Positions 32,687 to 41,907 of a stretch of 64,000 bases of DNA are shown here, piece after piece (position 1 is the first letter of the stretch; every line of letters starts with the position of its first letter). The notes under the pieces were generated by a model. The model did no database searches and was not told where the DNA came from. It was given only the letters and a program-made list of their open reading frames with translations. The stretch spans positions 1-64,000 of the forward strand of contig SFJO01000009.1 of NCBI GenBank assembly GCA_004555865.1. Direction: 5' to 3'. Position numbers and translations under genes: made by a program. The stretch comes from Oscillospiraceae bacterium. GTDB lineage: Bacteria; Bacillota; Clostridia; Oscillospirales; Ruminococcaceae.

Positions 32687-33760
32687 TTACCGGGAAGCGG
32701 CGCTTAAAACTGCGGCAAGGGCCGCCAGCAGACGGTCGTTTTCCGCTTCGGTGCGCACGGCCACCCGGTAATAGCCGGGGCCGAGGCCGGGGTAATTGGC
32801 ACAATCCCGGATCAGCACACCCTGCTCGCGCATGGCACCGGCCAGGCCCGGATGGGGGCTGTGCAGCAGCAGATAGTTGGCCTCGCCGGGATAAACGGCC
32901 AGGCCCAGCCGGGCAAGCCCCTGGGCCAGACGAGGCCGCTGCGCCTGCACCAGTGCGCGAACCTGTGCGGGATAATCGGTCAGGGCCAGCGCCGCAAGCC
33001 CGGCAGCCTGGGCCGGGCCGGATACCGCCCAGGGCGGCCCGGCCTTTGCCATGCGGGCCAGAAGCGCTTCGTCCGAACAGGCGCACCAGCCCAGCCGCAG
33101 CCCGGCCATGGCGTAAATTTTGGTAAAGGCATTGAGAATGAGCAGGTTTTCACACTCGCTCAGGCGGCCTTTCATGGTGTGGGCAGCGGGGTCGTCGAGA
33201 AATTCGTTAAAGCATTCATCCACCACCAGCCGCGCCCCCACGCTTTGGCAGCGGGCCAGAATCCGGTCCAGCAGAGGGCGGGGGGTGGTGCGCCCGGTGG
33301 GGTTGTTGGGCTCGCACAAAAACACCAGCTCCACCCCGGGGGCAATGGCCTCCAGAATGGCCTCAGGCACGGCAAAGCCCTGCTCTGCGGTGAGGGGACA
33401 GCGCAGCAGTTCGCACCCGGCCAGCGCCAGCGCCTCCCCATACTCGGCAAAGGTGGGGGCGCACACCAGCGCTCTGGCCGGGCGCAGTGCCAACACCAGC
33501 CGGTAGATCAGGTCCGCCGCACCGGCCCCGCACAGCAGCCAGGCGGCGGGCAGGCCTTCCGTCTGGGCCAGCGCACCGGTGAGTGCCCGGCACAGGGGGT
33601 CCGGGTAGCGGTCGGCGTGGGGCAGAGAGGCTTCCACCGCCCGGCGGACGGACTCGGGCAGGCCAAGGGGGGAGACATTGGCGGAAAAATCAAGGGGCGG
33701 ACGGCCGTACTGGGCCTCAAAACCGGCCCAATCGCCGCCGTGAATGAGCGGTTGCGTCAT
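32687..33760 (-). CDS. cobD: L-threonine-O-3-phosphate decarboxylase
   Basis: CobD makes (R)-1-amino-2-propanol phosphate, the linker of the nucleotide loop. This 357-residue class I/II aminotransferase-fold protein has the N-terminal LDFSANVSPLGLP, the CEPNNPTGR block, Asp in LVVDECFNEF, and the PLP-binding Lys in NAFTKIYAMAGLRLGW. Closely related histidinol-phosphate aminotransferases share these, but the operon context settles the assignment. The ATG at 33760 is 41 bases after cbiB. Confidence 0.92.
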   Translation of the reverse strand: MTQPLIHGGDWAGFEAQYGRPPLDFSANVSPLGLPESVRRAVEASLPHADRYPDPLCRALTGALAQTEGLPAAWLLCGAGAADLIYRLVLALRPARALVCAPTFAEYGEALALAGCELLRCPLTAEQGFAVPEAILEAIAPGVELVFLCEPNNPTGRTTPRPLLDRILARCQSVGARLVVDECFNEFLDDPAAHTMKGRLSECENLLILNAFTKIYAMAGLRLGWCACSDEALLARMAKAGPPWAVSGPAQAAGLAALALTDYPAQVRALVQAQRPRLAQGLARLGLAVYPGEANYLLLHSPHPGLAGAMREQGVLIRDCANYPGLGPGYYRVAVRTEAENDRLLAALAAVLSAASR

Positions 33761-33801
33761 AAAAAACCTCGCGTTTCTATCCAGAAGCGGCGTTAGCTGC
33801 T

Positions 33802-34767
33802 TCAGAGGCAGAGCAGCCGGCCCGCCAGCAGCCCGGCCAGCAGGATAAGCCCCAGCAGGCTGCCGGTGGTCATCAGGCGGCAGGCGCGGGGAATGTCCTC
33901 GGCCTCCACCGGGCGCAGCGGGTCGCCCAGGGTGGGCTTGTGCACCGGCTTGCCGAAATAGAAGGCGTCGCCGGCCAGCTGCACCCGCAGCGCCCCGGCA
34001 CAGGCGGCCTCCGTCTGGGCGGAGTTGGGGCTTGCGTGGCTGCGCCGGTCTCGCCGCCAGATCCGAAACGCCTCTTTGCCGGAAAGGCCGCACAGAGGGG
34101 CGGCCAGAATCAGCAAAAGGCCGGACAGGCGGGCGGGCAGCCAGTTGGCAACGTCATCCAGATGGGCAGCGGCCCGGCCAAAGTACAGGTAGCGGTCATT
34201 TTTATAGCCCACCATGCTGTCCATGGTGTTCACGGCCTTGTAGGCCAGGGCCAGCGGTGCACCGCCGATGGCCAGGTAGAACATGGGGGCGAACACCCCG
34301 TCCGAAAAGTTCTCGGCCACGGTTTCCACCGCCGCCTTGGTCACGCCCTCCGCTGTGAGGGCGGCGGTGTCGCGCCCGACGATGCGCCCCACGGCCTTGC
34401 GGGCGGCAGGCAGGTCGTTCTGCTTCAGGCAGGCGTACACCGCCATGGCTTCCTTGCGCAGATCTCGCACGGCCAGGCACTGCCCGCCCCAAAAGGCGTT
34501 GAGAGCCAGGGCCAGCAGCGGATGCACCCGCCCGGCCAGCAGCAGCGCCCCGGCGGCGATGCAGAAGCTGCCCAACGGCAGCAGCGCGGCCAGCACACAC
34601 CCGGCCGCCAGCAGGCCGGTGTTCGTGCTTGAAAACAGGCGGCGGAGCAGATGTTCCAGCCCGGTGATGGCGCGGCCCATGGCAACCACCGGATGGGGCA
34701 GCCAGGCCGGGTCGCCCAAAAGGGCGTCCAACAGGTACGCAGTGAGAAAAACAATGAGGGGGGTCAT
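33802..34767 (-). CDS. cbiB: adenosylcobinamide-phosphate synthase
   Basis: This 321-residue membrane protein attaches the aminopropanol phosphate made by CobD to cobyric acid. Family marks: LLDALLGDPAWLPHPVVAMG at the start, KAAVETVAENFSDGVFAPMFY in the middle and AYKAVNTMDSMVGYKNDRY. About five hydrophobic helices are present. ATG 34767 follows AAAGGA and is preferred over 34794. Confidence 0.94.
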   Translation of the reverse strand: MTPLIVFLTAYLLDALLGDPAWLPHPVVAMGRAITGLEHLLRRLFSSTNTGLLAAGCVLAALLPLGSFCIAAGALLLAGRVHPLLALALNAFWGGQCLAVRDLRKEAMAVYACLKQNDLPAARKAVGRIVGRDTAALTAEGVTKAAVETVAENFSDGVFAPMFYLAIGGAPLALAYKAVNTMDSMVGYKNDRYLYFGRAAAHLDDVANWLPARLSGLLLILAAPLCGLSGKEAFRIWRRDRRSHASPNSAQTEAACAGALRVQLAGDAFYFGKPVHKPTLGDPLRPVEAEDIPRACRLMTTGSLLGLILLAGLLAGRLLCL

Positions 34768-34865
34768 GAAAGGTCCTTTCAATCCGGAACGCACATCCGA
34801 AAAACAGAAAAACGAGGGACGTTGTCAAAAACGGCGGCGTTTTGCGCCCTGCCGCACGGCTTGCG

Positions 34866-35462
34866 TCAGCGCACGCAGCAGACCGGCCCGGTAAGGGCAA
34901 GGCCGCCGTCCGGCCAGGCGGCGGAGTCTGCGGTCAGATGCCAGCCGCAGCCGTTCTTCGTCATGCCGGAGAAATAATCCTGCCGGGGCCGGGCGTACTC
35001 GGCCAGCAGGGCCATCAGCGTGCCGCCGTGGGCCACCACCACCAGCCGGGGCTGCCCTTCGGCCAGCGCCTGCGTGACCAGCGGGGCGAAGGCGGCGCAG
35101 CAGCGCCGGTTCAGCGTTTCCATGTCCTCACCGCCGGGGGGCGCGGCAACACAGCCGCCCTCCACCCAGGCGCGGTACGCGGGGTCATGCTCCAGCTGGG
35201 CAAAGTTTTTGCCCTCAAACTGGCCAAAATCCATCTCGTGAAGTCCCTCCACGGGAATCTGCCGGGCGTGGGGAAACAGGATTGCGGCCGTCTGCCGGGC
35301 GCGCAGCATGGGCGAAACACAGACGGACTCGACCTGATCCGCCCAGGCGGGCGGCAGCAGGGCGGCGCGGCCCTCTTCACTGAGGGGCTCGTCCGTTCGG
35401 CCGATGTAGCAGTGCTCCCGGTTGCCGGGGGTCATGCCGTGGCGGATGAGAAAAATATCCAT
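34866..35462 (-). CDS. cobC: histidine phosphatase, probable alpha-ribazole phosphatase
   Basis: A 198-residue member of the phosphoglycerate mutase superfamily. The catalytic RHG is in FLIRHGMTPGN (residues 5-15). SPMLRARQTA, a Glu in EMDFGQFEGKN, and the second His in VVAHGGTLMA follow. In this operon it should remove phosphate from alpha-ribazole-5'-phosphate or cobalamin-phosphate. AGGAG precedes ATG 35462. The sequence fixes the family; the specific substrate is taken from context. Confidence 0.85.
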   Translation of the reverse strand: MDIFLIRHGMTPGNREHCYIGRTDEPLSEEGRAALLPPAWADQVESVCVSPMLRARQTAAILFPHARQIPVEGLHEMDFGQFEGKNFAQLEHDPAYRAWVEGGCVAAPPGGEDMETLNRRCCAAFAPLVTQALAEGQPRLVVVAHGGTLMALLAEYARPRQDYFSGMTKNGCGWHLTADSAAWPDGGLALTGPVCCVR

Positions 35463-35506
35463 GGAAATACTCCTGACGTTCTGCACAAAAAGCGGAAAAG
35501 GGCAGG

Positions 35507-35887
35507 TCAGCGCTGCTCTGCCTCGGGCAGGCGCAGGGGCAGGGTGCCCTTCAGCACAAGGGGCAGCCCGCACCAGACCTGCACCACGGTTTCGGCCCGG
35601 GCGGCCAGCAGGCAGGCCAGGCGGCCCGCCGCTTCCCGGGCGGCGCGCTGGGCGGGGTCCATGGGCACCACGCCGCCGCCCAGTTCGGTGGCAAGCACCA
35701 GCGCTTTCCGGCTCAGCCGGTCGGCCAGTGCCTCCAGGTCGGGCGCACAGGCGGCCAGCTCCTGTACATCCCGCACAGCAGGACAGGGCGCGGCAGGGTC
35801 AGCGGAAAAATCCTGTGCCGCAAGCCCCCACTGGGCCATGGCGAAGGTCTGCTTGCCGGCATACAGCGGCCCGGTGATGAAAACCAT
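35507..35887 (-). CDS. short CobU-like cobinamide kinase/guanylyltransferase homologue
   Basis: This 126-residue protein has a variant P-loop, GPLYAGKQ, at its start. In its second half it carries the most conserved CobU block, LATELGGGVVPMDPAQRAAR, and LLAARAETVVQVWCGLPL. The central region of CobU that carries the guanylylated His is missing, so the protein is about 55 residues short. The separate full-length CobU gene (36719-37294) has the His region but has lost the GIVP-type block. The two may complement each other or form a heteromer. It is 27 bases after cobS with AAAGGAG before the ATG; there is no sign of a frameshift. Confidence 0.75.
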   Translation of the reverse strand: MVFITGPLYAGKQTFAMAQWGLAAQDFSADPAAPCPAVRDVQELAACAPDLEALADRLSRKALVLATELGGGVVPMDPAQRAAREAAGRLACLLAARAETVVQVWCGLPLVLKGTLPLRLPEAEQR

Positions 35888-35914
35888 AAAGACGCTCCTT
35901 TCGATTCAAGACGG

Positions 35915-36697
35915 TCACAGCAGGGCGAGAAGCGCCCGGGTGAGCACCAGGGCCGCCAGCTGGGCCAGCTCGCACCATTGAACAAACCACCCGGCCAGAT
36001 CGCCCGAAAGCCCGCCGAATTCCCGCAGGGCCAGCCGTCTGTACCAGGCCAGCATCGCCAGGGCGGCCGCCGCCATGGCAAGGCCCGGAATGCGGCCGAT
36101 GCACACCAGCGCCAGCGCCGAAAGCCCCCCGGCGGCGGCCAGAATGCGGGCGGTGGCCGTCCGGTCGGCCGCGCTGGCAAAGGCGTGGGCCAGGCCGGTG
36201 TTTTTGGCCAGCGGCAGGGCCGCCACCGCCCAGCCGGAAAGGCAGCGCTCCAGCACATACCCGAGGGCCATGCACAGGGCGGCGGTCTTGTCCCATGCCA
36301 ACGCGCTGGCCAGGGCAAGCTGGGCCACCAGATACATACACACCCGGATGAGGGCGAAGGCGCCCACGTGGCTGTCCTTCAGAATTTCCTGTTTGCGGGC
36401 CGGTTCTGCGTGGCTGGCCAATGCATCGCAGGTGTCGGCAAAACCATCCATATGCAGCCCGCCGGTCACCAGCAGCGGGCACAGGCAGATGCCCGCCGCG
36501 GGCAGCAGGCCGGAAAGATTCAGCAGGCGGCATACGGCCAGCCACAGGGCCAGCGCACCGCCGCAGGCAAAGCCCACCAGCGGCAGGCAGGCCAGCGCCC
36601 AGCGCATACTGCGCGGGGTCCAGTCCACCCGCGGCATGGGCAGCGCCGAAAACATTCCAAAGGTGACAACAACGGTTTCAAACATGAGACGAACCAT
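35915..36697 (-). CDS. cobS: adenosylcobinamide-GDP ribazoletransferase
   Basis: CobS is a membrane enzyme joining the activated corrinoid (GDP-cobinamide) with alpha-ribazole. This 260-residue protein has the metal-binding TGGLHMDGFADTCDAL (near residues 78-93) and LKDSHVGAFALI motifs, with about six helices. ATG 36697 has GGAG upstream; ATG 36685 is an alternative. Confidence 0.94.
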   Translation of the reverse strand: MVRLMFETVVVTFGMFSALPMPRVDWTPRSMRWALACLPLVGFACGGALALWLAVCRLLNLSGLLPAAGICLCPLLVTGGLHMDGFADTCDALASHAEPARKQEILKDSHVGAFALIRVCMYLVAQLALASALAWDKTAALCMALGYVLERCLSGWAVAALPLAKNTGLAHAFASAADRTATARILAAAGGLSALALVCIGRIPGLAMAAAALAMLAWYRRLALREFGGLSGDLAGWFVQWCELAQLAALVLTRALLALL

Positions 36698-36718
36698 GAA
36701 ACAACTCCTGCAAAACGC

Positions 36719-37294
36719 TTACGGGCGGGGAATCTGGCGGCATTGCCAGCCGATCAAGGAAGCGGGCGGCGTGCCCCTGCGGTAAACGGGCAACCCGGCG
36801 GCCACCTGAACGGCGCGGGTGCTCTCGGCCGCAAGGCGGCGATTCAGCCGGGCCAGCAGGCGCAGATAGGCCTCGGTGTCTCCGGCATAGTCCGCACCGC
36901 CCAGAAACACTTCGTTGCTCACCACCACCAGCTCCCGGCAGGCGGCATTCAGGTGAAGCACCCCGTCCAGAACGGCCGCATACGCACCGGGGGTGAGGCC
37001 TTCCGGGCTGTACAGCTGGTTGGCAGCCAGGGTGCCCAGGCATTCCAGCAGCACCACGCCGCCGCGCAGGGGGGCCGTGTCCAGCTCGGCCAGGTCCCGC
37101 GCACGCTCCACGGTGACGAACCCCTTCCCGGCCCGCAGCGCCCGATGTCGGGCCACCCTCGCCCGGGATTCGGCATCGTATGGCTCCATGGTGGCCAGAT
37201 AGACCCGGGGGCAGGCCGGGGAGAGGGCCAGTGTCAGAGCTTCGGCGTATTCACTTTTTCCGCTGGCGCTGGCACCGACAACAAGGCTGAGCAT
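36719..37294 (-). CDS. cobU: adenosylcobinamide kinase/guanylyltransferase, diverged
   Basis: CobU phosphorylates adenosylcobinamide and transfers GMP to it. The 191-residue protein has P-loop VVGASASGKS (residues 5-14), YLATMEPYD, and the His-bearing VARHRALRAGKGFVTVE, where the family carries its guanylylated His. VVSNEV is present, but the next block reads FLGGADYAGDTEAYL instead of the usual GIVPEN-type sequence. The open frame extends upstream inside cobT, but ATG 37294 is the proper start, 34 bases after cobT. A second short homologue two genes downstream keeps the missing block. Confidence 0.85.
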   Translation of the reverse strand: MLSLVVGASASGKSEYAEALTLALSPACPRVYLATMEPYDAESRARVARHRALRAGKGFVTVERARDLAELDTAPLRGGVVLLECLGTLAANQLYSPEGLTPGAYAAVLDGVLHLNAACRELVVVSNEVFLGGADYAGDTEAYLRLLARLNRRLAAESTRAVQVAAGLPVYRRGTPPASLIGWQCRQIPRP

Positions 37295-37328
37295 GGCGGC
37301 TCCTTTCTGCATGAGATAAAAGAAACGG

Positions 37329-38441
37329 TCAATTCTGCGGGGTATAGGCATCCATACCGTAGCTGGAAAACTCCGCTCCGCCGTACATGGCCATGGCCAT
37401 GTCAAACAGGGGCAGGGCGGCCAGCGCACCGGTTCCCTCGCCCAGCCGCAGCCCGGCACACAGCAGGGGCGAAAGCCCCAGCGCGTCCAGCAGCATTTGG
37501 CCGGCTGGTTCGGCCGAGCGGTGGCTGGCCAGCAGGGCGGCCTCAGCGGCCGGGCACAGGCGCACCGCTGCCAGGGCTGCCACTGTGGAGATAAACCCGT
37601 CCAGCAGAAGCGGCAGCCGGGCGGCCGCTGCGCCCAGGCAGGCCCCGGCCATGGCGGCAATGTCCAGCCCGCCCAAGGCGGCCAGCACCGCCAGCGGGTC
37701 GGCCGGGTCGGGCCGGTTTTGGGCAATGCCCGCCCGGATGGCGGCCAGCTTGCGGGCAAGCCCCGCATTGGAAAGCCCGGCCCCCCGGCCGGTGACGGCT
37801 TCGGGCGGACAGCCCAGCAGCACGGCGGCCACGGCGCTGCTGGTGGTGGTGTTGCCAATGCCCATTTCCCCAATCAGCAGCAGCCGACAGCCGGCTTCGG
37901 CCTGCTGCCGGGCCAGAGCGGCCCCGGCCAGCAGGGCTTGCAGGGCTTGGGTGCGGGTCATGGCGGGGCCTTGGGTAAAGTCGGCGGTGCCGTCCATCAC
38001 CCGACAGCGCACCAGGCCGGGAATCTCCTCGCCGACCAGCCCGTGAACGCCCATGTCCACCGGCTGCACCCGGCAGCGGGCGACCCGGGCCATGGTGCAG
38101 GCGCTGGAGCGGCCTTCGGCCAGTGCCCGGGTCACAAAGCCGGTCACCTCATTGCCGCATTGGCTGACCCCCTGGGCGACCACGCCGTTGTCGGCGCAGA
38201 ACACCAGCAGGGTGCGGGCCGAAAGATCCAGCTTGGCGCTGCCGGTGAGGGCGGCGATTTTCTGGGTGTCGGTCTCCAGAAGGCCCAGGCTGCCCAACGG
38301 CTTGCCCACAGCGTCCCACCGGGCCTTGCAGGCCGCGCGGGCGGCCTCATCCGGGGGCATGATGTCGCCCAGCAGCCGGGCAAGGCGGGCCTCCAGCTGG
38401 GGCAGCTCCAATTGGAACAGATCAGAAATTGCTTGGTTCAT
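37329..38441 (-). CDS. cobT: nicotinate-nucleotide-dimethylbenzimidazole phosphoribosyltransferase
   Basis: CobT makes alpha-ribazole phosphate, the lower ligand precursor. The 370-residue enzyme has the KPLGSLGLLE start block, FCADNGVVAQGVSQ, GEMGIGNTTTSSAVAAVL and the C-terminal LRLGEGTGALAALPLFDMA with the catalytic Glu. Length and motifs are standard. No gene for making the base itself is in the window. Confidence 0.96.
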   Translation of the reverse strand: MNQAISDLFQLELPQLEARLARLLGDIMPPDEAARAACKARWDAVGKPLGSLGLLETDTQKIAALTGSAKLDLSARTLLVFCADNGVVAQGVSQCGNEVTGFVTRALAEGRSSACTMARVARCRVQPVDMGVHGLVGEEIPGLVRCRVMDGTADFTQGPAMTRTQALQALLAGAALARQQAEAGCRLLLIGEMGIGNTTTSSAVAAVLLGCPPEAVTGRGAGLSNAGLARKLAAIRAGIAQNRPDPADPLAVLAALGGLDIAAMAGACLGAAAARLPLLLDGFISTVAALAAVRLCPAAEAALLASHRSAEPAGQMLLDALGLSPLLCAGLRLGEGTGALAALPLFDMAMAMYGGAEFSSYGMDAYTPQN

Positions 38442-38506
38442 AAAAAGACCTCCGGCAGGGGCTGCGTGAGAACAAAAGAAGCAGGAAAAATACGCCCAAA
38501 CCCGCT

Positions 38507-39868
38507 TCAGCGGCCCCTGCGCCACCGGGCGGCTGCCTGGCAGAAGCGCAGGGCGCATTTCGGCCGGGCGGGCAGATACAGATGGGGGAAACCGGCAAAT
38601 AGATTGCCGTCTGCCACCACACAGGGCCAGCTTCGGCGGCCCACCGGCTTTTTGGCGGTGAGGGCGTCGCCGTTCTCTGTGCAGTCCCAATAATGGAACT
38701 CGTGGGCGGGAAGGGCCTCGCCGGGGCGCAGCAGCAGGGTGGGGCGGTTGGCGGTCAGGGTCACATAACCGAAGCGGCCCAGCTTGCCGGTGCCGAAGCC
38801 CCGGCCCGCCAGCACCCCGGCCATGGGCCAGGCGCGGCCCTCGGGGTCGTTGAGGGTCTGCTGCAGGTAGAGAAAGCCGCCGCACTCGGCCAGCGTGGGC
38901 AGCCCGGCCCGGACGTTGGCCTGCACCGCCTGACGCATGGCATGGTTTTCGGCCAGGGCCTGGGTGTGCAGCTCCGGGTAGCCGCCGCCTAGGTACAATC
39001 CGTCGCAGCCGTCGGGCAGGGCGGTGTCCCGCAGGGGGCTGAAAAAGCACAGCTCAGCCCCCAGGCGGCGGAACAGCTCCAGCGTATCGTCGTAATAAAA
39101 GCAGAAGGCCTCGTCCCGGGCCACAGCAATGCGGCAGGGAACCGAAGCAAGTGCCTCGCCGGGCAGCGGTGCAGCCGGCAGCGGCGGGGCACTCTCGGCC
39201 AAGGCCAGCAGCCTGTCCAGATCGGCGCTCTGCTCCAGCGCATCGGCCAGCTTGTCCAGCTTGGCCTGCAGCTCGGGAATTTCCTCGGCGGCCACCAGCC
39301 CCAGATGACGGCTGGAAAAATCCGCCCCCTCCACCTTGGGCAGGCAGCCGAACACCGGCAGCCCGGTTTCACGGATGAGGGCCGGGGCCAGTGTCTGGGC
39401 CAGCATGGGGCTGCAGCCGTTCAGAAGCAAGCCCCGAATCTGGCAGGGGGTGCGGAAGGCCAGCAGCCCCTTCACCTGGGCGGCCAGCGTCAGGCTGGAA
39501 GAGCCGGGCCGAAGCACCAGTACCACCGGGGTGTCAGTGGCCCGGGCCAGATGCCAGGCGCTGGCGGTGTCGGTGCAGCCGCCCAGGCCGTCGTAGTAGC
39601 CCATGGCCCCCTCCAGAACGGCGGGGCTGCGCCCGGCGCTGTGGGCGGCCAGCAGAGCACGAATCTGCTCTTCATCGCTGAAGAACAGGTCAAGATTGTA
39701 GGAGGGCACCCCGAGCACCTGCCGGTGGAACATGGGGTCGATGTAATCCGGCCCGGCCTTAAAGGCGGCGGGGGCCAGACCGCGCCGGGTCATGGCGCGG
39801 AGAAACGCACAGGTGACGGTGGTTTTGCCGCTGCCGCTGGCCAGCGCGGCAAACATCAGGCGGCTCAC
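38507..39868 (-). CDS. cbiA: cobyrinate a,c-diamide synthase
   Basis: CbiA amidates the a and c side chains of cobyrinate with glutamine and ATP. The 453-residue protein begins with a P-loop (ASGSGKTTVTCAFL) and has FKAGPDYIDPMFH and LEGAMGYYDG. Its C-terminal amidotransferase domain carries Cys in LAECGGFLYLQ and His in ALPAHEFHYW. It starts with GTG, with GGAGG upstream, overlapping the cbiET stop by 4 bases. Confidence 0.95.
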   Translation of the reverse strand: MSRLMFAALASGSGKTTVTCAFLRAMTRRGLAPAAFKAGPDYIDPMFHRQVLGVPSYNLDLFFSDEEQIRALLAAHSAGRSPAVLEGAMGYYDGLGGCTDTASAWHLARATDTPVVLVLRPGSSSLTLAAQVKGLLAFRTPCQIRGLLLNGCSPMLAQTLAPALIRETGLPVFGCLPKVEGADFSSRHLGLVAAEEIPELQAKLDKLADALEQSADLDRLLALAESAPPLPAAPLPGEALASVPCRIAVARDEAFCFYYDDTLELFRRLGAELCFFSPLRDTALPDGCDGLYLGGGYPELHTQALAENHAMRQAVQANVRAGLPTLAECGGFLYLQQTLNDPEGRAWPMAGVLAGRGFGTGKLGRFGYVTLTANRPTLLLRPGEALPAHEFHYWDCTENGDALTAKKPVGRRSWPCVVADGNLFAGFPHLYLPARPKCALRFCQAAARWRRGR

Positions 39869-41085
39869 AGCGCACCTCCGCTGATGAGGTACACCGGGTT
39901 CTGGGCCATCATCAGGTGCAGCCCCCCGGCGGGGCGGCTGCGGCTGACGGAAATCTGGCTGACCTGAATGGCCTCAAACCCCTGCGCCTGCAAAGCGGCC
40001 AGCGCGGCGGAAAGGCTCTCAATGGCAATGGCCGAAATCACCACCCGTGCGGCGGGATTGGCGGTGTGCACGGCCGCCAGCGTTTCGGCCATATGGCCGC
40101 CGGTGCCGCCCACAAACACCCGATCCGGTGCGGGCAGCCCGGCCAGAGCTTCCGGCGCGGCACCGGAGATCAGGGTCAGGTTGTGCAGGCCGAATTTGCG
40201 GCGGTTTTCCAGAATCAGGGCCTGGGCGTCCGCGTTTCGCTCCACGGCATAAACCTGCCCTTCGGGGGCAGCCAGCGCCAGCTCCACCGAAACGCTGCCG
40301 GTGCCTGCGCCCAGATCCCACAGGCAGTCGCCGGGGCGGGGGGCCAGCAGCGCCAGAGCGGCGGCCCGCACCTCCTGCTTGGTCATGGGAACCTTGGCGC
40401 GGAGAAATTCCTCATCGGGAATGCCGCCCACCCGGCTTTGCCGCAGGGGGGCGGGGCAGCCCTCCACCAGCAGTACGCTGAGAGGGGCAAAGGTTTGTTC
40501 GGCCAGCTGAGCTGCGGTGCCGGTGACGATGGCTTCGTCCGGATAGCCCAGGCGGCTGGCGGCGGTGGCTTGGCAGCCGCCTAGCCCGGCTTCGGTCAGC
40601 TGGGCGCACAGGCTGGCGGGGGTGCAGCTGCCGCCGGTGAGAAAGAACACATCGCCGCCCCCGGCACAGGCTGCGGCCGGGTTGCAGGCCACGCCATGGG
40701 CGCTTACCAGCTTCCAGTTCTGCCAGGGGCGGCCCAGACGGGCGGCCAGCACCTGCGGGCTGGAAAGCCCGGGCAGCAGGGTGAAGCGGGCTTCGGGCAG
40801 GGCGGCTTGCAGGGTGCGCAGCAAGCTGGCGGCTCCGCTGTAAAACCCAATGTCGCCGCTGAAGGCCACTGCGGCCTGCCCTGCCCGGCCGTTCAGCCCG
40901 GTGAGGGCCTCCACAAGCTCAGAGGTGCGCAGGCAGGCAATGCGCCGCCCGCCGCATTGGGCCGGCAGCCCCTCCAGAAGGCGGGGCGCGCCTAAAATAA
41001 CCAGGGCCTGTTCCAGTGCCCGGGCGGCTGCCTGAGTCAGGCTGAGCCAATCGCCGGGGCCGATGCCGATGAGGGTAATGTCCAT
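39865..41085 (-). CDS. cbiET: CbiE-CbiT fusion, precorrin-6B/cobalt-precorrin C5,C15-methyltransferase and decarboxylase
   Basis: One 406-residue protein joins two activities that are separate genes in Salmonella. Residues 1-190 are CbiE, starting ITLIGIGPGDW, with the tetrapyrrole methylase core. Residues about 220-400 are CbiT, with the SAM-binding LWDLGAGTGSVSVELA and FVGGTGGHMAE. The fusion equals CobL of the aerobic pathway. ATG 41085 follows AAGGAGG; its stop overlaps cbiA. Confidence 0.94.
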   Translation of the reverse strand: MDITLIGIGPGDWLSLTQAAARALEQALVILGAPRLLEGLPAQCGGRRIACLRTSELVEALTGLNGRAGQAAVAFSGDIGFYSGAASLLRTLQAALPEARFTLLPGLSSPQVLAARLGRPWQNWKLVSAHGVACNPAAACAGGGDVFFLTGGSCTPASLCAQLTEAGLGGCQATAASRLGYPDEAIVTGTAAQLAEQTFAPLSVLLVEGCPAPLRQSRVGGIPDEEFLRAKVPMTKQEVRAAALALLAPRPGDCLWDLGAGTGSVSVELALAAPEGQVYAVERNADAQALILENRRKFGLHNLTLISGAAPEALAGLPAPDRVFVGGTGGHMAETLAAVHTANPAARVVISAIAIESLSAALAALQAQGFEAIQVSQISVSRSRPAGGLHLMMAQNPVYLISGGAL

Positions 41086-41124
41086 GGGGGCCTCCTTACC
41101 GCGGCAAGTAAACGCGGATCACAA

Positions 41125-41907
41125 TCAAATGCGGATGGGCTGCAAAGCCGGGGCGGCGGGCTGCCAGGCGGCAAAACGGGAGAGAATGGCCTCGACCGTT
41201 TCGCCCCGGTCTTCCGGGCGGGTGAGCACCAGCACCCCCACGCCGCAGCTCTGTGCGGCGGCCAGCTTTTCGGCAAAACCGCCGTTTCGGCCGCCGTCCT
41301 TCGTGACCATCCAGCGGATGTTCCATTGCCGAAACACGGCCTCGTTCAGCGCCTGGCTGAAGGGCCCCTGCATGGCCAGAATGTGGCTGTGGGCCAGCCC
41401 GGCCTGTTCGCAGGCGGCAATGCCGTCGTGGGTGGCCAGCACCCGGGCGTACAGCCGTTCCGGCGGCAGGGCGGCAAAGGCGGGCAGCTCCTTTGCGCCG
41501 GTGGTCAGCAGAACGCGGCCTTCCTGCCGGGCCAGCCATTCCGCCGCTGCCGGTGCGTCGGGCAGGCAGATGCACCGCTCGGGCAGAGCGCTGGCCGGGC
41601 GGCTGCACCGCCACAGGGGTACCCCGGCCGCTTTGGCCGCTGCCCGCAGGCTGGCGCTGACGGTTTCCGCATAGGGGTGGGTCGCGTCGATGATCAGCTG
41701 GCAGCCGGCCAGCCGGCCGGTCATGACTTCCGGGGCCAGCCGCCCGGTGTGCACCTGCCCGTGGGTGAGAGCGGGCAGCACCTCCTGCCCGTATTCCGTG
41801 GCAACAAACACGGTCAGGGTCAGGCCGCGGGCGGCGCACAGGCCGTCCAGCGCCTGAGCCAGCTGCCGCCCCTCGGTTGTGCCGCCGAACAGCACCACCC
41901 CGGTCAC
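41125..41907 (-). CDS. cbiJ: precorrin-6A/cobalt-precorrin-6A reductase
   Basis: This 260-residue reductase uses NADH or NADPH to reduce the ring at C18-C19. LFGGTTEGRQLAQAL at the start, LIIDATHPYAETVS, LLTTGAKEL and the C-terminal MVTKDGG block are characteristic. A long frame reaches 42072 but overlaps cbiH. GTG 41907, overlapping the cbiH stop as GTGA, gives the normal N-terminus and explains coupling. Confidence 0.93.
   Translation of the reverse strand: MTGVVLFGGTTEGRQLAQALDGLCAARGLTLTVFVATEYGQEVLPALTHGQVHTGRLAPEVMTGRLAGCQLIIDATHPYAETVSASLRAAAKAAGVPLWRCSRPASALPERCICLPDAPAAAEWLARQEGRVLLTTGAKELPAFAALPPERLYARVLATHDGIAACEQAGLAHSHILAMQGPFSQALNEAVFRQWNIRWMVTKDGGRNGGFAEKLAAAQSCGVGVLVLTRPEDRGETVEAILSRFAAWQPAAPALQPIRI

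Noticed and set aside
32687..34093. Longer form of cobD starting at 34093
   Set aside because: It would overlap cbiB by 290 bases; the ATG at 33760 gives the normal protein.
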